From assembly GCA_024449915.1 (NCBI GenBank), contig JAMZAV010000029.1, positions 310,001 to 374,000 of the forward strand: a stretch of DNA of 64,000 bases, read 5' to 3'. The translations under genes and the position numbers were made by a program. Source of the stretch: Sweltsa coloradensis. Lineage: Eukaryota; Arthropoda; Insecta; Plecoptera; Chloroperlidae. Numbering within the stretch: position 1 is the stretch's first letter; each line of letters begins with the position of its first letter. Positions 37,849 through 53,545 of this stretch are shown here, in pieces. Below the pieces are notes generated by a model. It saw only the letters and a list, made by a program, of their open reading frames with translations, did not search any database and was not told the DNA's origin.

Positions 37849-39675
37849 AAATAAATTTAGATAACGATTATTTTTTTCAAATTTTGTGACGTCGTGGTAA
37901 GTTTTACATGGAACATTAAGGTTTGTGTGTTATGGTTTGTAGTGGTTGTGGGGGGGGGGGGGGGGGAGAAGTAGAGGTGAATAACATAACACAACATTAA
38001 CTTCATTTTATCAAGTTTTATACGAGTAGGCCTTTACGACAAATTCATATTTAATTATTTAATAGCAGAGTTATTGCCGCTAATAAAGGCAGATGTATCA
38101 AGTTTCAACTCCCTTATAATTAAGGTATTCATATTGATGTTGTGTTATTGCAGGAAGATACGTCATTGGACGACTGGTGATAACAGTTGGTAATGCATCT
38201 ACCACAAGTGCAAATGTAGACAATTGCCAATGAAACGTTTGAATTTAAAATGTAGCACGAAGTTGGATATTTCATTCACAGTGTCGTTTCATATTTGTCA
38301 TTTCGTTATATCATCTATTTTGTAAAGCTGCTTATATTGCGTGAAATTGTATTTGACGAGTGATATGACTCGTAAAAAATATGCAGGGATTTCACAAGAA
38401 CGCAATGTTGGTAGGTAGATAAAACCAAAAGTAAGATTCTTACTTCAATTTTCCGGTCGGAAATTTCTATTGTATTTGGTCTTATTTAAAGAAAATATCA
38501 GGAAGAATAATTGAAAGTAACACAATTTTTTTTATCAACGAAGGGAGAGTCAATATTTCAAGACTTAGAGGTAAAAGTTTTAAAAGACGTTATTTTGTAT
38601 ACATGGCGTCTTCCCCCTAGCCTGATTTTTGCCGACTTATTAAGTTAAGTTATTAAGTTATTTGTGATTTATTTTTGGGCACAATGCAGTTTGATTCGTC
38701 TTTGTACTATTTTTTTCCCGGTTTGTGCATTTTTCACCGTAGATAAATTGTGCCTAAAGGAAGAGCTAGGACTGAGTGAATTACAATTCTGTATTGTACG
38801 ACAGTATGATAGTACGATGATGGAATGATTTAAATACCACGCGACATGAAATTTGATATCGATAAATGTGTATACGTGAAACAGTGTGGCTTACGTGAAC
38901 GACATTACTGAAATATACAGTCGCATCATGAAGTGTAGTTCCGTTAGATATTTCATTTTCTTTTCATTTCATTCCAAATGTATTTGGATATGTCATAGTG
39001 GACTTGCGAGTTTCAAATTATGTCACAAATGTTTTTGAAAGAAACTTGTAATTCTCAATGGTGAACAGAGAGACAAACAATACCATTGAGTGAAATGTTC
39101 AGATAGAGATCCAACTCCAGTAAATGCCGACCACGTCTAGCGCTCTGTACTGCCTAAAAATACTCAAATTCACTAGTTTAGTTTCGGCAAACAGTACAAA
39201 AAATGCCCAGATCCGCTCATTATGATCCAAGGCTTTGTTGTTTGGAAAAACGACAAGGCCAATTTTTGGTGGTTCACAAGCAGCCACACGCTGAATCTTT
39301 TGGTAACTAATGTTTTTCTTCTTATGTTGCTGTGGAAATTCGTTGAGCAAATAAGGAATTCTAGATGTGGTATCCAGTGATTTGTATTCCTTTAACAGGA
39401 TAAAATAATGACGGAGATTATGTTGATGTATAACACAAAATTATCGTATTGCATTATACCCTACATTTTTTACATACTTGCAAAATTTATATAATTATTA
39501 TTTATGTTTATTTTTCTAAAAGTTTAATACAGAGAACTTAAACTTAGCTTCTTTGAATCTTCAGATAAAACATATTACATTGGAGTTAAAAATATATTGA
39601 CTGAAGTAATTCAATCATAGAGCATGTTTCCAAACTAAACTCCTTCTTTCTGTTCCACAGTTTGATAATATCGTT
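37849..39675. other. AT-rich spacer
   Basis: A G17 homopolymer lies at 37950-37966. No gene was recognised; the minus-strand frame at 39099-39350 has no known domain. Confidence 0.4.
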
Positions 39676-39784
39676 GGTCCAGAGGGCAGTGATTAGGGGT
39701 TCTGCTTCCAATGCAGAAGATCCCAAGTAGGTTCCTACGTCCGACTTAATACTCGAGTTGGGAACGTGTAATAATAATAAAAAC
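39676..39784 (+). mobile_element. Short tRNA-like SINE related to the 311 bp copy
   Basis: TGGTCCAGAGGG, then TCTGCTTCCAATGCAGAAG, which is nearly identical to the anticodon arm of the SINE at 311. A diverged box B (TAGGTTCCTACG) follows, ending about 40 bases later in (TAA)n AAAAAC. The loop would place CCA at the anticodon position, but the rest does not fit a working tRNA. Confidence 0.5.
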
Positions 39785-40252
39785 GCTTCCATAAACATAT
39801 TATAGACAAAAAAAATCATTCGATTTCAAAATTTAGACGTTTATATAACCTTTAATGCATCAATGTGTTAAAACAATAAAAAATATACACAAATATATGG
39901 AATTTTAATGTAATTTTGTACTTTTAAAGAATTTGAACTTTAATCTTGTGTTTGCACAAATGTATAGAAGTGACTTTGACTCCAACTTTCTGTACACTAA
40001 TTCACATAGTGTGAGATTGATCGGGTTTATTTATTTGCTTACTTCAAGAGTATGTTTGTCCGTGGAAAACATGGGCGGGCGATAGCGCTAATGTGTAACG
40101 GTAAGTGAGGCCAACATGAACCGTATGTTGGTGTAGTGGCTCTGGACTGTGTATGAGGGGTGGGTCTAGAGCACTGGAGAACCTAGCCCTAACTTATAGG
40201 GGTGGGGGCAAGTTTTTTAAGAATAAAGTGGCCCCAGACATAAACGTTTTTA
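39785..40252. other. AT-rich spacer
   Basis: Nothing recognised apart from the GC-richer 40070-40220. Confidence 0.35.
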
Positions 40253-40990
40253 TTGGATGAGCGTAGCGAGCGAAGCGAAGATTCCATTTCACACACTGGA
40301 GAAAAAAATCCGGAATGTTTTTTTTCTTTCTTTTTTTTCTGTATTTTTGTGTGTTTGTCAGCACGATTCCGGCTAAACCGAAACTCCAAATGCGATGAAA
40401 TTTTCTGGAGGCCTTCGAAATCTCTGAACTTAGAACTGCCACGTTTTTGAGCGCAATCGAAAAATTATTTTTTATGAACATCGCAATTTTACGATTTTTT
40501 TCGATTTTTAAAAAAATTCTTCGACATATAACACCTACATGCTCTATCCGATTTTAATGATTTTTTCACAGAACCTTAATTTTATAAATTTAGATATTAG
40601 TGTGAAATTTGAGCGCAATCGAAAAATTATTTGTCATGAATATCGAAATTTTACGGTTTTTTTCGTTTTTTAAACAGTTCTTTGACTTATAACACCAACA
40701 TGCTTTATCCTATTGTAATAATTTTTTCACAGAATTTTAATTTTATGAATTAATATATTCGTGTTAAATTTGAGCTCAATCGAATAATTATTTCGAATGA
40801 AAATTGCAATTTTACGATCTTTTTCTTTTTTTAAATTACGATTAATTAAAATTTACAAAATTTAAGTTATTTTTTTTAATTTAATTTAAATTAAAAAAAA
40901 ATCGACTTAGTAATTATTTTTGCACAGAACAACAGAAATGCACCAATTACGCTCATCCAACAACGCGGCGGGACTTAAGCGTTTTCCTAG
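40253..40990 (-). mobile_element. Family E copy 3, variant interior with 161-bp tandem units
   Basis: The outer ends match family E: TTGGATGAGCGTAGCGAGCG on the left and GACTTAAGCGTTTTCCTAG then T on the right. The inside differs. A motif GAGCGCAATCGAAAAATTAT recurs at 40449, 40611 and 40772 (the last diverged), giving a period of about 161-162 bp over roughly 2.5 units. The interior has thus been replaced or expanded relative to the other copies. Confidence 0.65.
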
Positions 40991-41778
40991 TATTAATAAT
41001 AATATATTTTCACATTTGATTTATCCCCAAATATTTAAAACAAGCAGTTCATGCATAAACATAGCCAGGATTTAACAATTTACTCCGCGATGAGGGGGGG
41101 GGGGGGGGGGGGGACATTGCAAACCGAGTACGGGTGTGCGGACTGTTCCAGCTTTGTTAAAGGTTCTTATCGCCAAAGGCAAAAAACTTAAACGACATAA
41201 AATTTGACTTGGAAAATTGGCTATCACATTTTTATTATATAACTCAATGGATGAAATAAGCATTTGAAGTATCCTGAAGCGTATCCTTCAGGAATTGACA
41301 ATACTCTAGAAGGGGGTCGGGGTTTCAAAACTAATACGAATTCTCGAGTAAAGTTCCAGCTGTTCTACGGGTTTAAACGCAAAAGGCGAACAAATTGCAA
41401 TTTGTTTCCTTTTAAATGACTAAAAATACGTTAAAAATGTAAAATTACTCAAGATTTAATAGTGATAATTGGTTATACAATATAAGCCAAAGTCTCATAT
41501 GGTGGCATGTTGCATTCTCACAAGAAGCTGATAGCCTCATTTTCCTTTTTTTGTTTTCAATTTTTCATCTTTTCAATATTTTCAAAAGGGTAAAAATTAG
41601 AAAATGAGTAAGCGTTATGGTCCCATAGTGCTGACTGTGATATTTAATCACAAAAAAATAGTTTAACAAATTTCATATTTCTGGTATACAAATTTTTCGA
41701 CTAGAAAAGCGCGCAAAGGTCGTCGCTAGGAAAGAGCATCCCTCGTCTGTGTGTTGGTGGTTAGGTCGGCTAGGGGCA
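40991..41778. other. Spacer with G20 homopolymer and MITE-like start
   Basis: AGCCAGGATTTAACAATT at 41063 followed by G20 (41094-41113) resembles the CAGCCAGGATTTT plus G-run end at 26907. This suggests a decayed element of about 250 bp whose other end I cannot place. Confidence 0.35.
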
Positions 41779-41814
41779 ACAATAGAGGGGAGCCACAACC
41801 CCTCCCTCTATTGT
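41779..41814. other. Perfect 11-bp hairpin
   Basis: ACAATAGAGGG at 41779-41789 pairs with CCCTCTATTGT at 41804-41814 across a 14-base loop. No U-run follows that would suggest a terminator, and the stem is too short for a microRNA precursor. Confidence 0.5.
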
Positions 41815-43743
41815 ATAGCGGGTGTCTACCGAACAAGGGGTGCGAAATACACGCTAAACTTAACGAGATCAGAATCTAACTACTATAAAGCCAACTCTGA
41901 TTAACTCACATGCAAATGCGCCCTCCATATTGTCTGGTTATTTGCACAATTTGTTAGAGGAGCTAAAAGTTGGTGAAGCCAACTACAGGGCGCGCGCTAC
42001 TCGCGGAAATAAAACAATGGACGAACTTGAAACAAATAGGATTCTCGTGTAAATGAGTGATGAAAGTGGAAGAGGTTTTTGCCTTCAAACTCGACGTAAT
42101 CTAATTTACCCTTCTGTTGTATGCTCAGAATACAGTGGCATTACTTGAGGCGGAATTGTGTAATGACGCATTGTTTTATTCATGTATAGATAGATAGATG
42201 AAAAGTAGTCAACGGTTTCCTAATTTAAAGCCTACATTAAAAATCAATAAATCAACATAGCAAAGGAAGCACACAATTGAAAATCACTTCTTGTTATGTG
42301 ATAAATTTTATAACAATTGTTAAAGTTCTACTAAAAGTTTGAATGCCCCTGTGAGAAAAATTAAATTTCAATCGTGCAATTATACGAAAGGTTTTACTTT
42401 CCTTTGAATCACAGACATTATTAACAAAAAAAAAGGAAATAAATAATATATATTGTTGTTTAGAAATGAAAATTTTTTATCAAAGAACGTAAAAAAGTTC
42501 TTTAAAAGTGTTTTGCTTGTTCATCTGGAACCTTTACTAAAAAAAAATCAAAACAATAAACGTTTACAAAAACCTATGTGGACACAAATTTGAAATCACC
42601 AGATAGGTATCAGAACTAAACGATAAAAATTATAGCAAATTCCAAGCCAACTGACAAAAAGAGCCTATTGGTTTACTGTAACAAACTGTGCTGATTAAAA
42701 AATTTGATTAGATCGAAAATGAGTTAATTATATAAGATAGATGCTTTGTACAGAAATTTTTCTACAAACACATTTTTAACTTGGATATAATATTAGTGGG
42801 TCTATAAATGGTTGTGTATGTGTGTGATTTTTGCAATGAGTACGAAACGAAACATCGATTTTTGTTAGGAGACGGTGTTCTAGTTTCATTGTTGCTTTTA
42901 TAAAGGTGCTGATAGCGAACTTAATATGGAATACGTTAAGTTAATTTCATATTTAAAAAAAAATGAATAGTACAAAATGTAACATGTTTATTGTTATCCA
43001 TACTCAATCAAGTGCTCACAATGTTATCTAATTATTTTGGAAAATATAAAAAAATTCACACATTTGTCAAACCTCAACCAATGACAATTTAAAAAGAACA
43101 ATATTTCTACGCTTATTCTTTATCCTTTTTAGATGACTTGTGTTTATCTTTTCTTCTTAAAATAACATTTTAAATATTAATAACATTCCTTAGGCTTTAA
43201 GCAGAAAAAGAAAACAGGCAATTCTGAAGAAGAAGTTGAATAAGCGAAGAAATATTGTTCCATTTAAATAAATATATATTATTGATTTATGTTTAAAAAT
43301 GTGTAATTTAGTATGTATATCGACGTTAATAAATACTCCATCTAACTAACGTTTGTTTGTTACATTCTCTTCAAAGTGTTTTAGTTATTTGCATTACTCT
43401 GGTATAAAGTGCAGTGACTGGTGCTATCATTAATAACCATAATGTAATATTATCAATCTCAAGCAGATGCCGAATAATAGTCTGCATTACAGGTCATGAT
43501 TGTAGTGTGAGTGGCCACATTACAACACAAACATGGTGTCTAGTTGTCCATTGAATTTGTTACTTCGCAATCAAGACCGTACAAAGCACTTCTGTAATCT
43601 GACTTTCATTCTCACCACGCTCTACTCCTCTTTTATGCTCGGCCGGACTAATTGCAAATGATTAACATTCCAAGTTTGTATCCACGAGGTGACACAATAC
43701 CTTCCATGTTGTACTATACTGCTCAAATAATGTAATGCATACA
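41815..43743. other. AT-rich spacer
   Basis: No gene or element recognised. Confidence 0.4.
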
Positions 43744-44068
43744 AGTACACTCAGTGGCGAAACACAAAATTGTTTCGTCTTTTGTTTTTTTTGTGGGGGA
43801 GGGGGTGAACATTATACCAATTTTTACAATTGTTTCGGGAAAAGTATGTAACTTATTCTGGTAAAATTGGGGGCCTGGGGCGCATAGCCATAAAAATTGT
43901 TTTATTTTTATCATTGCAAATGATGGTTATTGACTAGGTTTTGTCGATATTATTTATAAAATTGTGAAGATTCAGTTATATTGTCGGTTTATACAAAATT
44001 TTGGCACAAATAGTGCACCCCCCCCCCCTCCACCCTAGCCTTTCAGTAGTAACGCCACTGAGTACACT
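43744..44068. mobile_element. hAT-type MITE with perfect 8-bp target duplication
   Basis: The element is 43752-44060, 309 bp. The target duplication AGTACACT is at 43744-43751 and 44061-44068. The ends are CAGTGGCGAAAC and, inverted, CAGTGGCGTTAC. A G-rich run near the left and a C10 run near the right mirror the MITE at 23460. The interior is shared with 26775-26855. It is non-autonomous, with no transposase. Confidence 0.92.
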
Positions 44069-45802
44069 GTACAAAGCTATCTGTTTGTGTGTGAATAATG
44101 CAAATATGCCATTTGAAACAGTTTTTAATAAATTAATCGTTAATTTTTATGTTGCTAATAATTAATAACCCAACTTAGTGTAGCTTTACTGTTATACATA
44201 AACACATAGGTGTTGGTTAATTTTTTACCAAGGTAACGCTTAAAATCGTTATTTCCCCAACACTTTTGCAAGTCAAAGTCTATGAAACGTAATAATCAAA
44301 ATAAGAATAATTATAATTAAGACCATAAATACTTGTTAAAACTGTTGTGTGAGCTTAGAAAAACCAGGATTTGATGCAGAATGCAGGTTTATTCTATAGC
44401 GCTTTTAATACATCTATTGTTTAATAAGGTTATAGTTTGCACCGGTGTAAAAATTTATATGCATTAATATCTCTAGTAGAGAATATTTTCGAAATGTGTC
44501 TTACTTTTGTATGTAATTGATAGTAAATAAGCTACCAAGGAGTTTTGTTTCGTTATTTTCAAAACTTGTATAGATTTTTTTTATTAAAATGCTCATTGAA
44601 CGTGACATACACAAAAATAATTGCAACCAACCTCCGAAAGACATCATTTTTGGTGATAAGATAAGAGGTCGAAAAGTGTTTGTGAAATATTACTTGATAC
44701 AAATATAAAACGATATTTTAAATGTGCGTATAACATTGTATAAAAGTTGCCCGAACTCTTTCTACTATTAATTCATTATTTGATCATGTTTTGTAAAAAT
44801 ATTCAAATATCTGTGATAAATGTATGTAGTTTGGATGGAAACATTCATGAAAAAATGTTTTTATAAATTTGATGTAAGGAGAATAACGTGCAAACTTCGG
44901 TACGAGCTTGAATTTGGTACTTTCCCATTCACTTGCCTATTGCAACAATTCTCAGAATATTATTGGTGATTTAGGCATATAAAGCACTCTTTTATGATCA
45001 CAATATGATTGTTATAAGTCACAAAGTACACAGCCCAATAACTAAAGATCACAATCATCTTGAATTATCTCGCATCACTTTTGATTCCCAACTGTCATTT
45101 TAACAATACGGCATTGTTCAGTTATTCGACAAGTGTCAAACGCAGAGTTTGACGTTTGATAAATGGAAACGAGAGTAATTGACGGATCAAAACAACCCAA
45201 ATGATAATAACGAAACTTGCCAATTTGAGTAGTCAATTTGAATCGACATTCGATCCGATTCCGAACAGAAATGTCAACCTACACTAGCAAAACATGATTA
45301 CAATGTTGATAGTCGACATTGTTCAAATATGATTGTTTGAGATTTTCATGAATTGACGTACCGTTACTTCATTAAGGGGAGGACATACATACGCAACCTG
45401 TTTTGTTTCAGTAAAATGAGGTTGAGGTACATGGCATCAGAGGAGGTAATTGGCTTTCGGCTGGTTACATTGACGATCAAACGGTTCGTGCGTGTGTGGG
45501 GGGGGGGGATGGTGAATGTGGTTTAGGTGGGGGGGGGGAGAAGGTTGATTATACCCACAGCTACAAAATAATATTTTAACATATTCAATTAGCATAGTCT
45601 GATATTCTAAATACAACGAATCGATTTATACCACCGTAGGAGTTTTTGGATTGATGCTCAACAATGATGATTTGATTCATATCGTACTTCCTTGGCAATT
45701 AAGTAATACACAAATTGGTTTTATAAATCCTGAGATTATAAGAACAGTTGGGTTATATTGAAATATAATTTAAAGATTTGTACTTATTCTTATTTACATA
45801 AA
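44069..45802. other. AT-rich spacer
   Basis: Two G-runs lie at 45499-45509 and 45530-45539. No gene was recognised. Confidence 0.4.
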
Positions 45803-46378
45803 CTAGGAAAACGCTTAAGTCCCGCCGCGTTGATGGATGAGCGTTTTTGTAAGTTTTTAGTTTTCGTGGGACCACTTTTCCTTTGCAAGTGCTTTGTGAA
45901 TGCATTGTAGGCGATTGTTGTCGAGTTTCTAATGTTACTTCTTAATTGTTATATTATAAACCTCAAAAAAACTCATATCAAAACCTTAATTTTATGGATT
46001 CCGACTAACTTTTTCAACTTTTTCTTTCAAAAGGTACTACATCACCATAACCTAAATGTCTATGTAAAATATGAACATTGTAGCCCCACCCGTTTGGTCA
46101 AAATCGGCCCAAATGTCACGAAAATAACGCACTAAAAATCGAAAAAAATCGTAAAAGTGCGATATTCATGAGAAATATTTCTTCGATTGTACCCAAAAAC
46201 GTGGCACGTCTAAGTTCAGAGATTTCGAAGGTCCCCTTTAATTTTCATCCAGATCGCTTATGCCGTTTGCCCGGAATCGTGCGAACAAACAGAAAAAAAA
46301 AAAAAAAAAACATTGGAGCTAAATTTTTTGAGGGGTCAGTGAAATTGAAGTTTTCGCTTCGCTCGCTACGCTCATCCA
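45803..46378 (+). mobile_element. Family E copy 4 (one internal unit)
   Basis: Starts CTAGGAAAACGCTTAAGTCC and ends CGCTCGCTACGCTCATCCAT. One GTAGCCCCACCCGTTTGGTC unit, at 46080. Its end runs directly into an (AT)n tract at 46377-46396. Confidence 0.7.
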
Positions 46379-46457
46379 TATATATATATATATATAGCAC
46401 TTATTTTATATCTTTAATGTAAGTACATGGCGGGAAAACTTGCATTGTTGATTGATA

Positions 46458-47208
46458 CTAGGAAAACGCTAAAGTCCAGGCGCGTTGATGGATGAGCTTT
46501 TAAAAGTTTTTAGTTTGCGTGGGATATCTTTACTTTTGCAAGTGCTTTGTTTGGCTTCCTACGCATTGTAGATGATTGTTGTCAAGTTTCTATTGTTTCT
46601 TGTTAATTTGTTATTATTTAACGTTAAAATCTTTCATTAAAAGCTTTATTTCTATGGATTCTGGCTAACTTTTTCAACTTTTTCTTTCAAAAGGTACTAC
46701 ATCACCTTAACCTGTATGTCCATGTCTAATATGAACGTTGTAGCCCCACCCGTTTGGTCAGAATTGGCCCAAATGACACGAAAATATCGCACAAAAAAAC
46801 AAAAAACTTATATTAAAAGCTTTATTTCTATAGATTCTGGCTAACTTTTTCAACTTTTTCTTTCGAAAAGCAATACATCACCATTACCTTAATGTCCATG
46901 TGAAATATAAACGTTGTAGCCCCACCCGTTTGGTCAGAATCGGCCCAAATGTCACGAAAATATCGCACTAAAAATCGAAAAAAAATCGTAAAAGTACTAT
47001 ATTCATGAGAAATATTTCTTCGATTGTACCCATAAACGTAGCAAGTCTAAGTTTAGAGATTTCGAAGGTCCTGTCAAATTTTCATCAAGATCGGATATGC
47101 CGTTTGCCCGGTAGAGAGCGAACAAACAGACGGAAAAAAAAAAAAAAACACCCGAGCTAAATTCTTTGGGGGGTCGGTGAAATTGAAGTCTTCGCTTCGC
47201 TCATCCAA
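46458..47208 (+). mobile_element. Family E copy 5 (two internal units)
   Basis: Starts CTAGGAAAACGCTAAAGTCC and ends CTTCGCTTCGCTCATCCAA. The GTAGCCCCACC units begin at 46740 and 46916, period about 176 bp. It lies only about 80 bp from copy 4, in the same orientation. Confidence 0.7.
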
Positions 47209-47264
47209 TAATAATGTTTTAATTATGTGGTTTTGAATTTAGTTGTTTAAGTGCGCGTCAAATG

Positions 47265-47426
47265 TAAAGCCATAATTCGCGCCACTCTAGCCTATGAAAG
47301 GCTAGTGAGGAAAGACCCGATTCTGTCTAGATCCAGCCTTAGGTAAAGGGGAGGAAATGAAATCTTATACCGGGTACTCAACACACGGCTCGCTCACTTG
47401 TCTAACAACGACTTTAGCTTTTCCTA
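47265..47426 (+). mobile_element. Copy of the 5.4-kb Helitron-like family
   Basis: Contains TAGCCTATGAAAGGCTAG, CGGGTACTCAACACACGGCT and TCTAACAACGACTTTAGC, then TTTTCCTA. These match 5455-5590 in order (TAGCCTATGATAGGCTAG, CGGGTACTCAACACATGGCT, CTAACAACGACTTTGGCG). Its last bases are decayed (CCTAT rather than CCTAGT). Confidence 0.6.
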
Positions 47427-48158
47427 TTTTAAATGTTAATATGTGGTGTTATTTAAATGATATTCTTGTAAATTATAAATTGTCAGAATAATATTATAGT
47501 TAATAAGGTGAGTTTACTTGGCATAGTCATCCACCCACCTATTATCATGGAGAATGGTTTATCTGTGGTAAGTTCCGTTGCACTTTATGTTATGTAGTTG
47601 GTACAGTGATATGTTTTTTACGATATGTGTACCATTGTAAAATTGAACACAAAACGGTATTCATGAAACTTAGTCGTTACATGGAAAACGTGTGAGTGCT
47701 TATTACTTAATGGGTGTGAAAGTCCACTATTATACTATCACTTTCGAGATTAAAAAATATTAAGGTGGGTTGTTGACTAACCTGATCAATTTTTCGCGAT
47801 GTGAAAGTGAATAGGGAATTTGCATAAGTTCCAGATATCGGTAAAAGTATCTGCAATATATATAGATATTCTCATAAAAATGATATAAATGTTAAATTAA
47901 GGTTTTTAAAGTTAATCGTTCAATATCTATTGAGGGTCAAAGTTTAACTTTTTAAATTTCCCGCACATTTATTTTGAAACGGCTGCCTACGTCACCGGCC
48001 CTCATAACGAACGGCCGTCTAGATAAACAACGAAATTCCCTCCTTTTACCAAAGTCTTTGGTTCTTACAACAATGGCCAACAATAAACAACAGTGGGGGG
48101 GGGAGGGGGGGTTGATGTCCTTTTCCAAATTTTATAATCAACATTGTGTTTTTACTTA
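47427..48158. other. AT-rich spacer
   Basis: A G-rich run lies at about 48094-48112. No gene was recognised. Confidence 0.4.
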
Positions 48159-48838
48159 CTAGGAAAACGCTAAAGTCCCGCCGCGTTGATGGATGAGCTT
48201 TTTAAAGGTTTAAGTTTGCGTGGGATATCTTTAATTTTGCAAGTGCTTTGTTTTGCTGCCTACGCATTGTAGGTGAATGTTGTCAAGTTTCTTTTGTTTC
48301 TTGTCAATTGGTTTTATTTACCGTAAAAAACTTGTATTAAAAGCTTTATTTCTATGGATTATGGCTAAATTTTTCCACTTTTTCTTTCAAAAGGTACTAC
48401 ATAACCATAACCTTAATGTCCATGTATAATATGAACGCTGTAGCCCCACCCGTTTGGTCAGAATTGGCCCAAATGGCACGAAAATATCGCACAAAAAGTC
48501 AAAAAACGTATATTAAAAGCTTTATTTCTCTCGATTCTGGCTAACTTTTTCAACTTTTTCTTTCAGAAAGCAATACATCACCATTACCTTAATGTCCATG
48601 TGAAATATGAACGTTGAAGCCCCACCCGTTTGGTCAGAATTGGCCCAAATGGCACGAAAATATCGCACTAAAAATCGAAAAAAATCGTAAAAGTACGATA
48701 TTCATGAGAAATATTATTCGATTGTACCCAAAAACGTGGCAAGTCTAAGTTCAGAGAAAACGAAGGTCGTGTCAAATTTTCATCAAGATCGCATATGCCG
48801 TTTGCCCGGTAGAGAGCGAACAAACAGACAGAAAAACG

Positions 48839-48887
<49 letters not shown>

Positions 48888-48946
48888 ACCCGAGCTAAAT
48901 TTTTTGGGGGGTCGGTGAAATTGAAGTCTTCGCTTCGCTCATCCAA
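48159..48946 (+). mobile_element. Family E copy 6 (two internal units, long A-tract)
   Basis: Starts CTAGGAAAACGCTAAAGTCC and ends CTTCGCTTCGCTCATCCAA. Internal units begin at 48440 and 48616, period about 176 bp. An A-run of about 48 bases at 48839-48886 has expanded at the place where the other copies have 15-20 A. The poly-F and poly-K frames across it are not genes. Confidence 0.7.
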
Positions 48947-49909
48947 TTATCAATTAAAATGTGGTTAAAGCTTACGTTGTGATATCACTAAATGTATAAA
49001 ATAAAATATTAAGCATATTAGAATAAACTAGATGTCAAAATGAGTTTGTACAGCCAAGATAATCTCCGAAAGCGAGTAACTTGATATATCGTTACGTGAT
49101 TGGTTAATTCGTGTCATGAAGGCTGGTGACGTATGACCCGTTTTTTCCCGACAAAATATGTATAGGAAACTTTCACCCTTATTTTATTATTGTTGAAAAA
49201 TCTGTAAATATTGTTGATATCCGTTTAATTTTACCTGTTGAATAGACTAATATTTTGATACAATTTAACCCACACATTGCAAAATTTAGTGGTGGGTTAA
49301 TGTTAAATGTTAATTATGTGCGCAACCAATCGACAATGGACATGTCCAACAAAACAAACAAACAAACTTATTGCAACAAGTCGGATGTTGGCATTTTACC
49401 TTTGACCCTTTACAACATGTAACAATTAGTAAACAGACTTGGCAACATCATGACAACATTGGAGCTCAATGATTTTGTAAAGGGTGACCCCCCCCCCCCC
49501 TCTGACGCTATACTTGCGCTATGGTAACATGTAGGATGAAGATTGTAACAAACAAACGGTGGCTTATTTTTTGTTAATATATGTGCGTACTTGTCGTAAA
49601 AATGGAAAGATAATAAATGTATAATTTAATACGAAAACACTCAAGATCTTAAAGCTCTTCTTCTTTGAGTAGTTTCCGTCAAAAAAGCCAATGCAAAATC
49701 TGAAATAAATAAACATATTGTGTCGCTGAAAATTTAAAATTGAATATAATTCTGTAACTTGGTTTTAAAGTAAGTGACTAAGACGGTGATATGATGTTTT
49801 TTCAGAAAACAAATATCATCAACCTGGTCAATGAAATAGATTCAATCTCCTTGTGAGTCAATTTAAAACAATTGTCTTATTTTTATAAAGAAATTTAATT
49901 GCAGGTCTC
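48947..49909. other. AT-rich spacer
   Basis: A C-run lies at about 49488-49500. No gene was recognised. Confidence 0.4.
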
Positions 49910-50328
49910 GGGCAGCTAACTTTCTTATAAAGACAGGGGATGCTTAATTTGTCGCTTAGGTAATTTACAACTATATATTTTTATTTATGGGGTAAATGAA
50001 ACATCTGTTCGAATTAACAGATCAAATATTTAAATTAAATTACATTATTTGCCAAAAAAAAACATGATATTAGTGGTTAATATATTTATATTTAAAAAAT
50101 AAATATCTCCCTGTGATAACTAAACATACATTAAAAATAAATGTATTCACCACTAAAATCATGTTTTTGGCAAATAATGCAATCTAATTTAAATATTTGC
50201 ACTTTAAATTTAAACAGATTTGTTTCATTTAACACATAAATTAAATAATATAGCTTTACGTGATGTAAGCTTCAAATTAAGCATCCCCTGTCTTTACAAG
50301 GCAAAGTTCTCAGCAGAACTGCTAGCTG
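49910..50328. repeat. Long imperfect palindrome / fold-back element
   Basis: The outer arms AAAGACAGGGGATGCTTAAT (from 49929) and ATTAAGCATCCCCTGTCTTT (to 50295) are perfect inverse complements. Inner arms ATTTGCCAAAAAAAAACATG and CATGTTTTTGGCAAAT also pair, as do flanking AACTTTC/GCAAAGTT stretches. The arms are about 180 bp with small loops and a centre near 50110. This resembles a fold-back MITE; no clear target duplication was found. Confidence 0.75.

Positions 50329-53545
<3,217 letters not shown>

Noticed and set aside
41779..41814. microRNA precursor or rho-independent terminator
   Set aside because: An 11-bp stem is too short for a microRNA, no T-run follows, and the setting is eukaryotic.
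48668..48946. Poly-Phe / poly-Lys frames
   Set aside because: They cross the long A-tract of family E copy 6.
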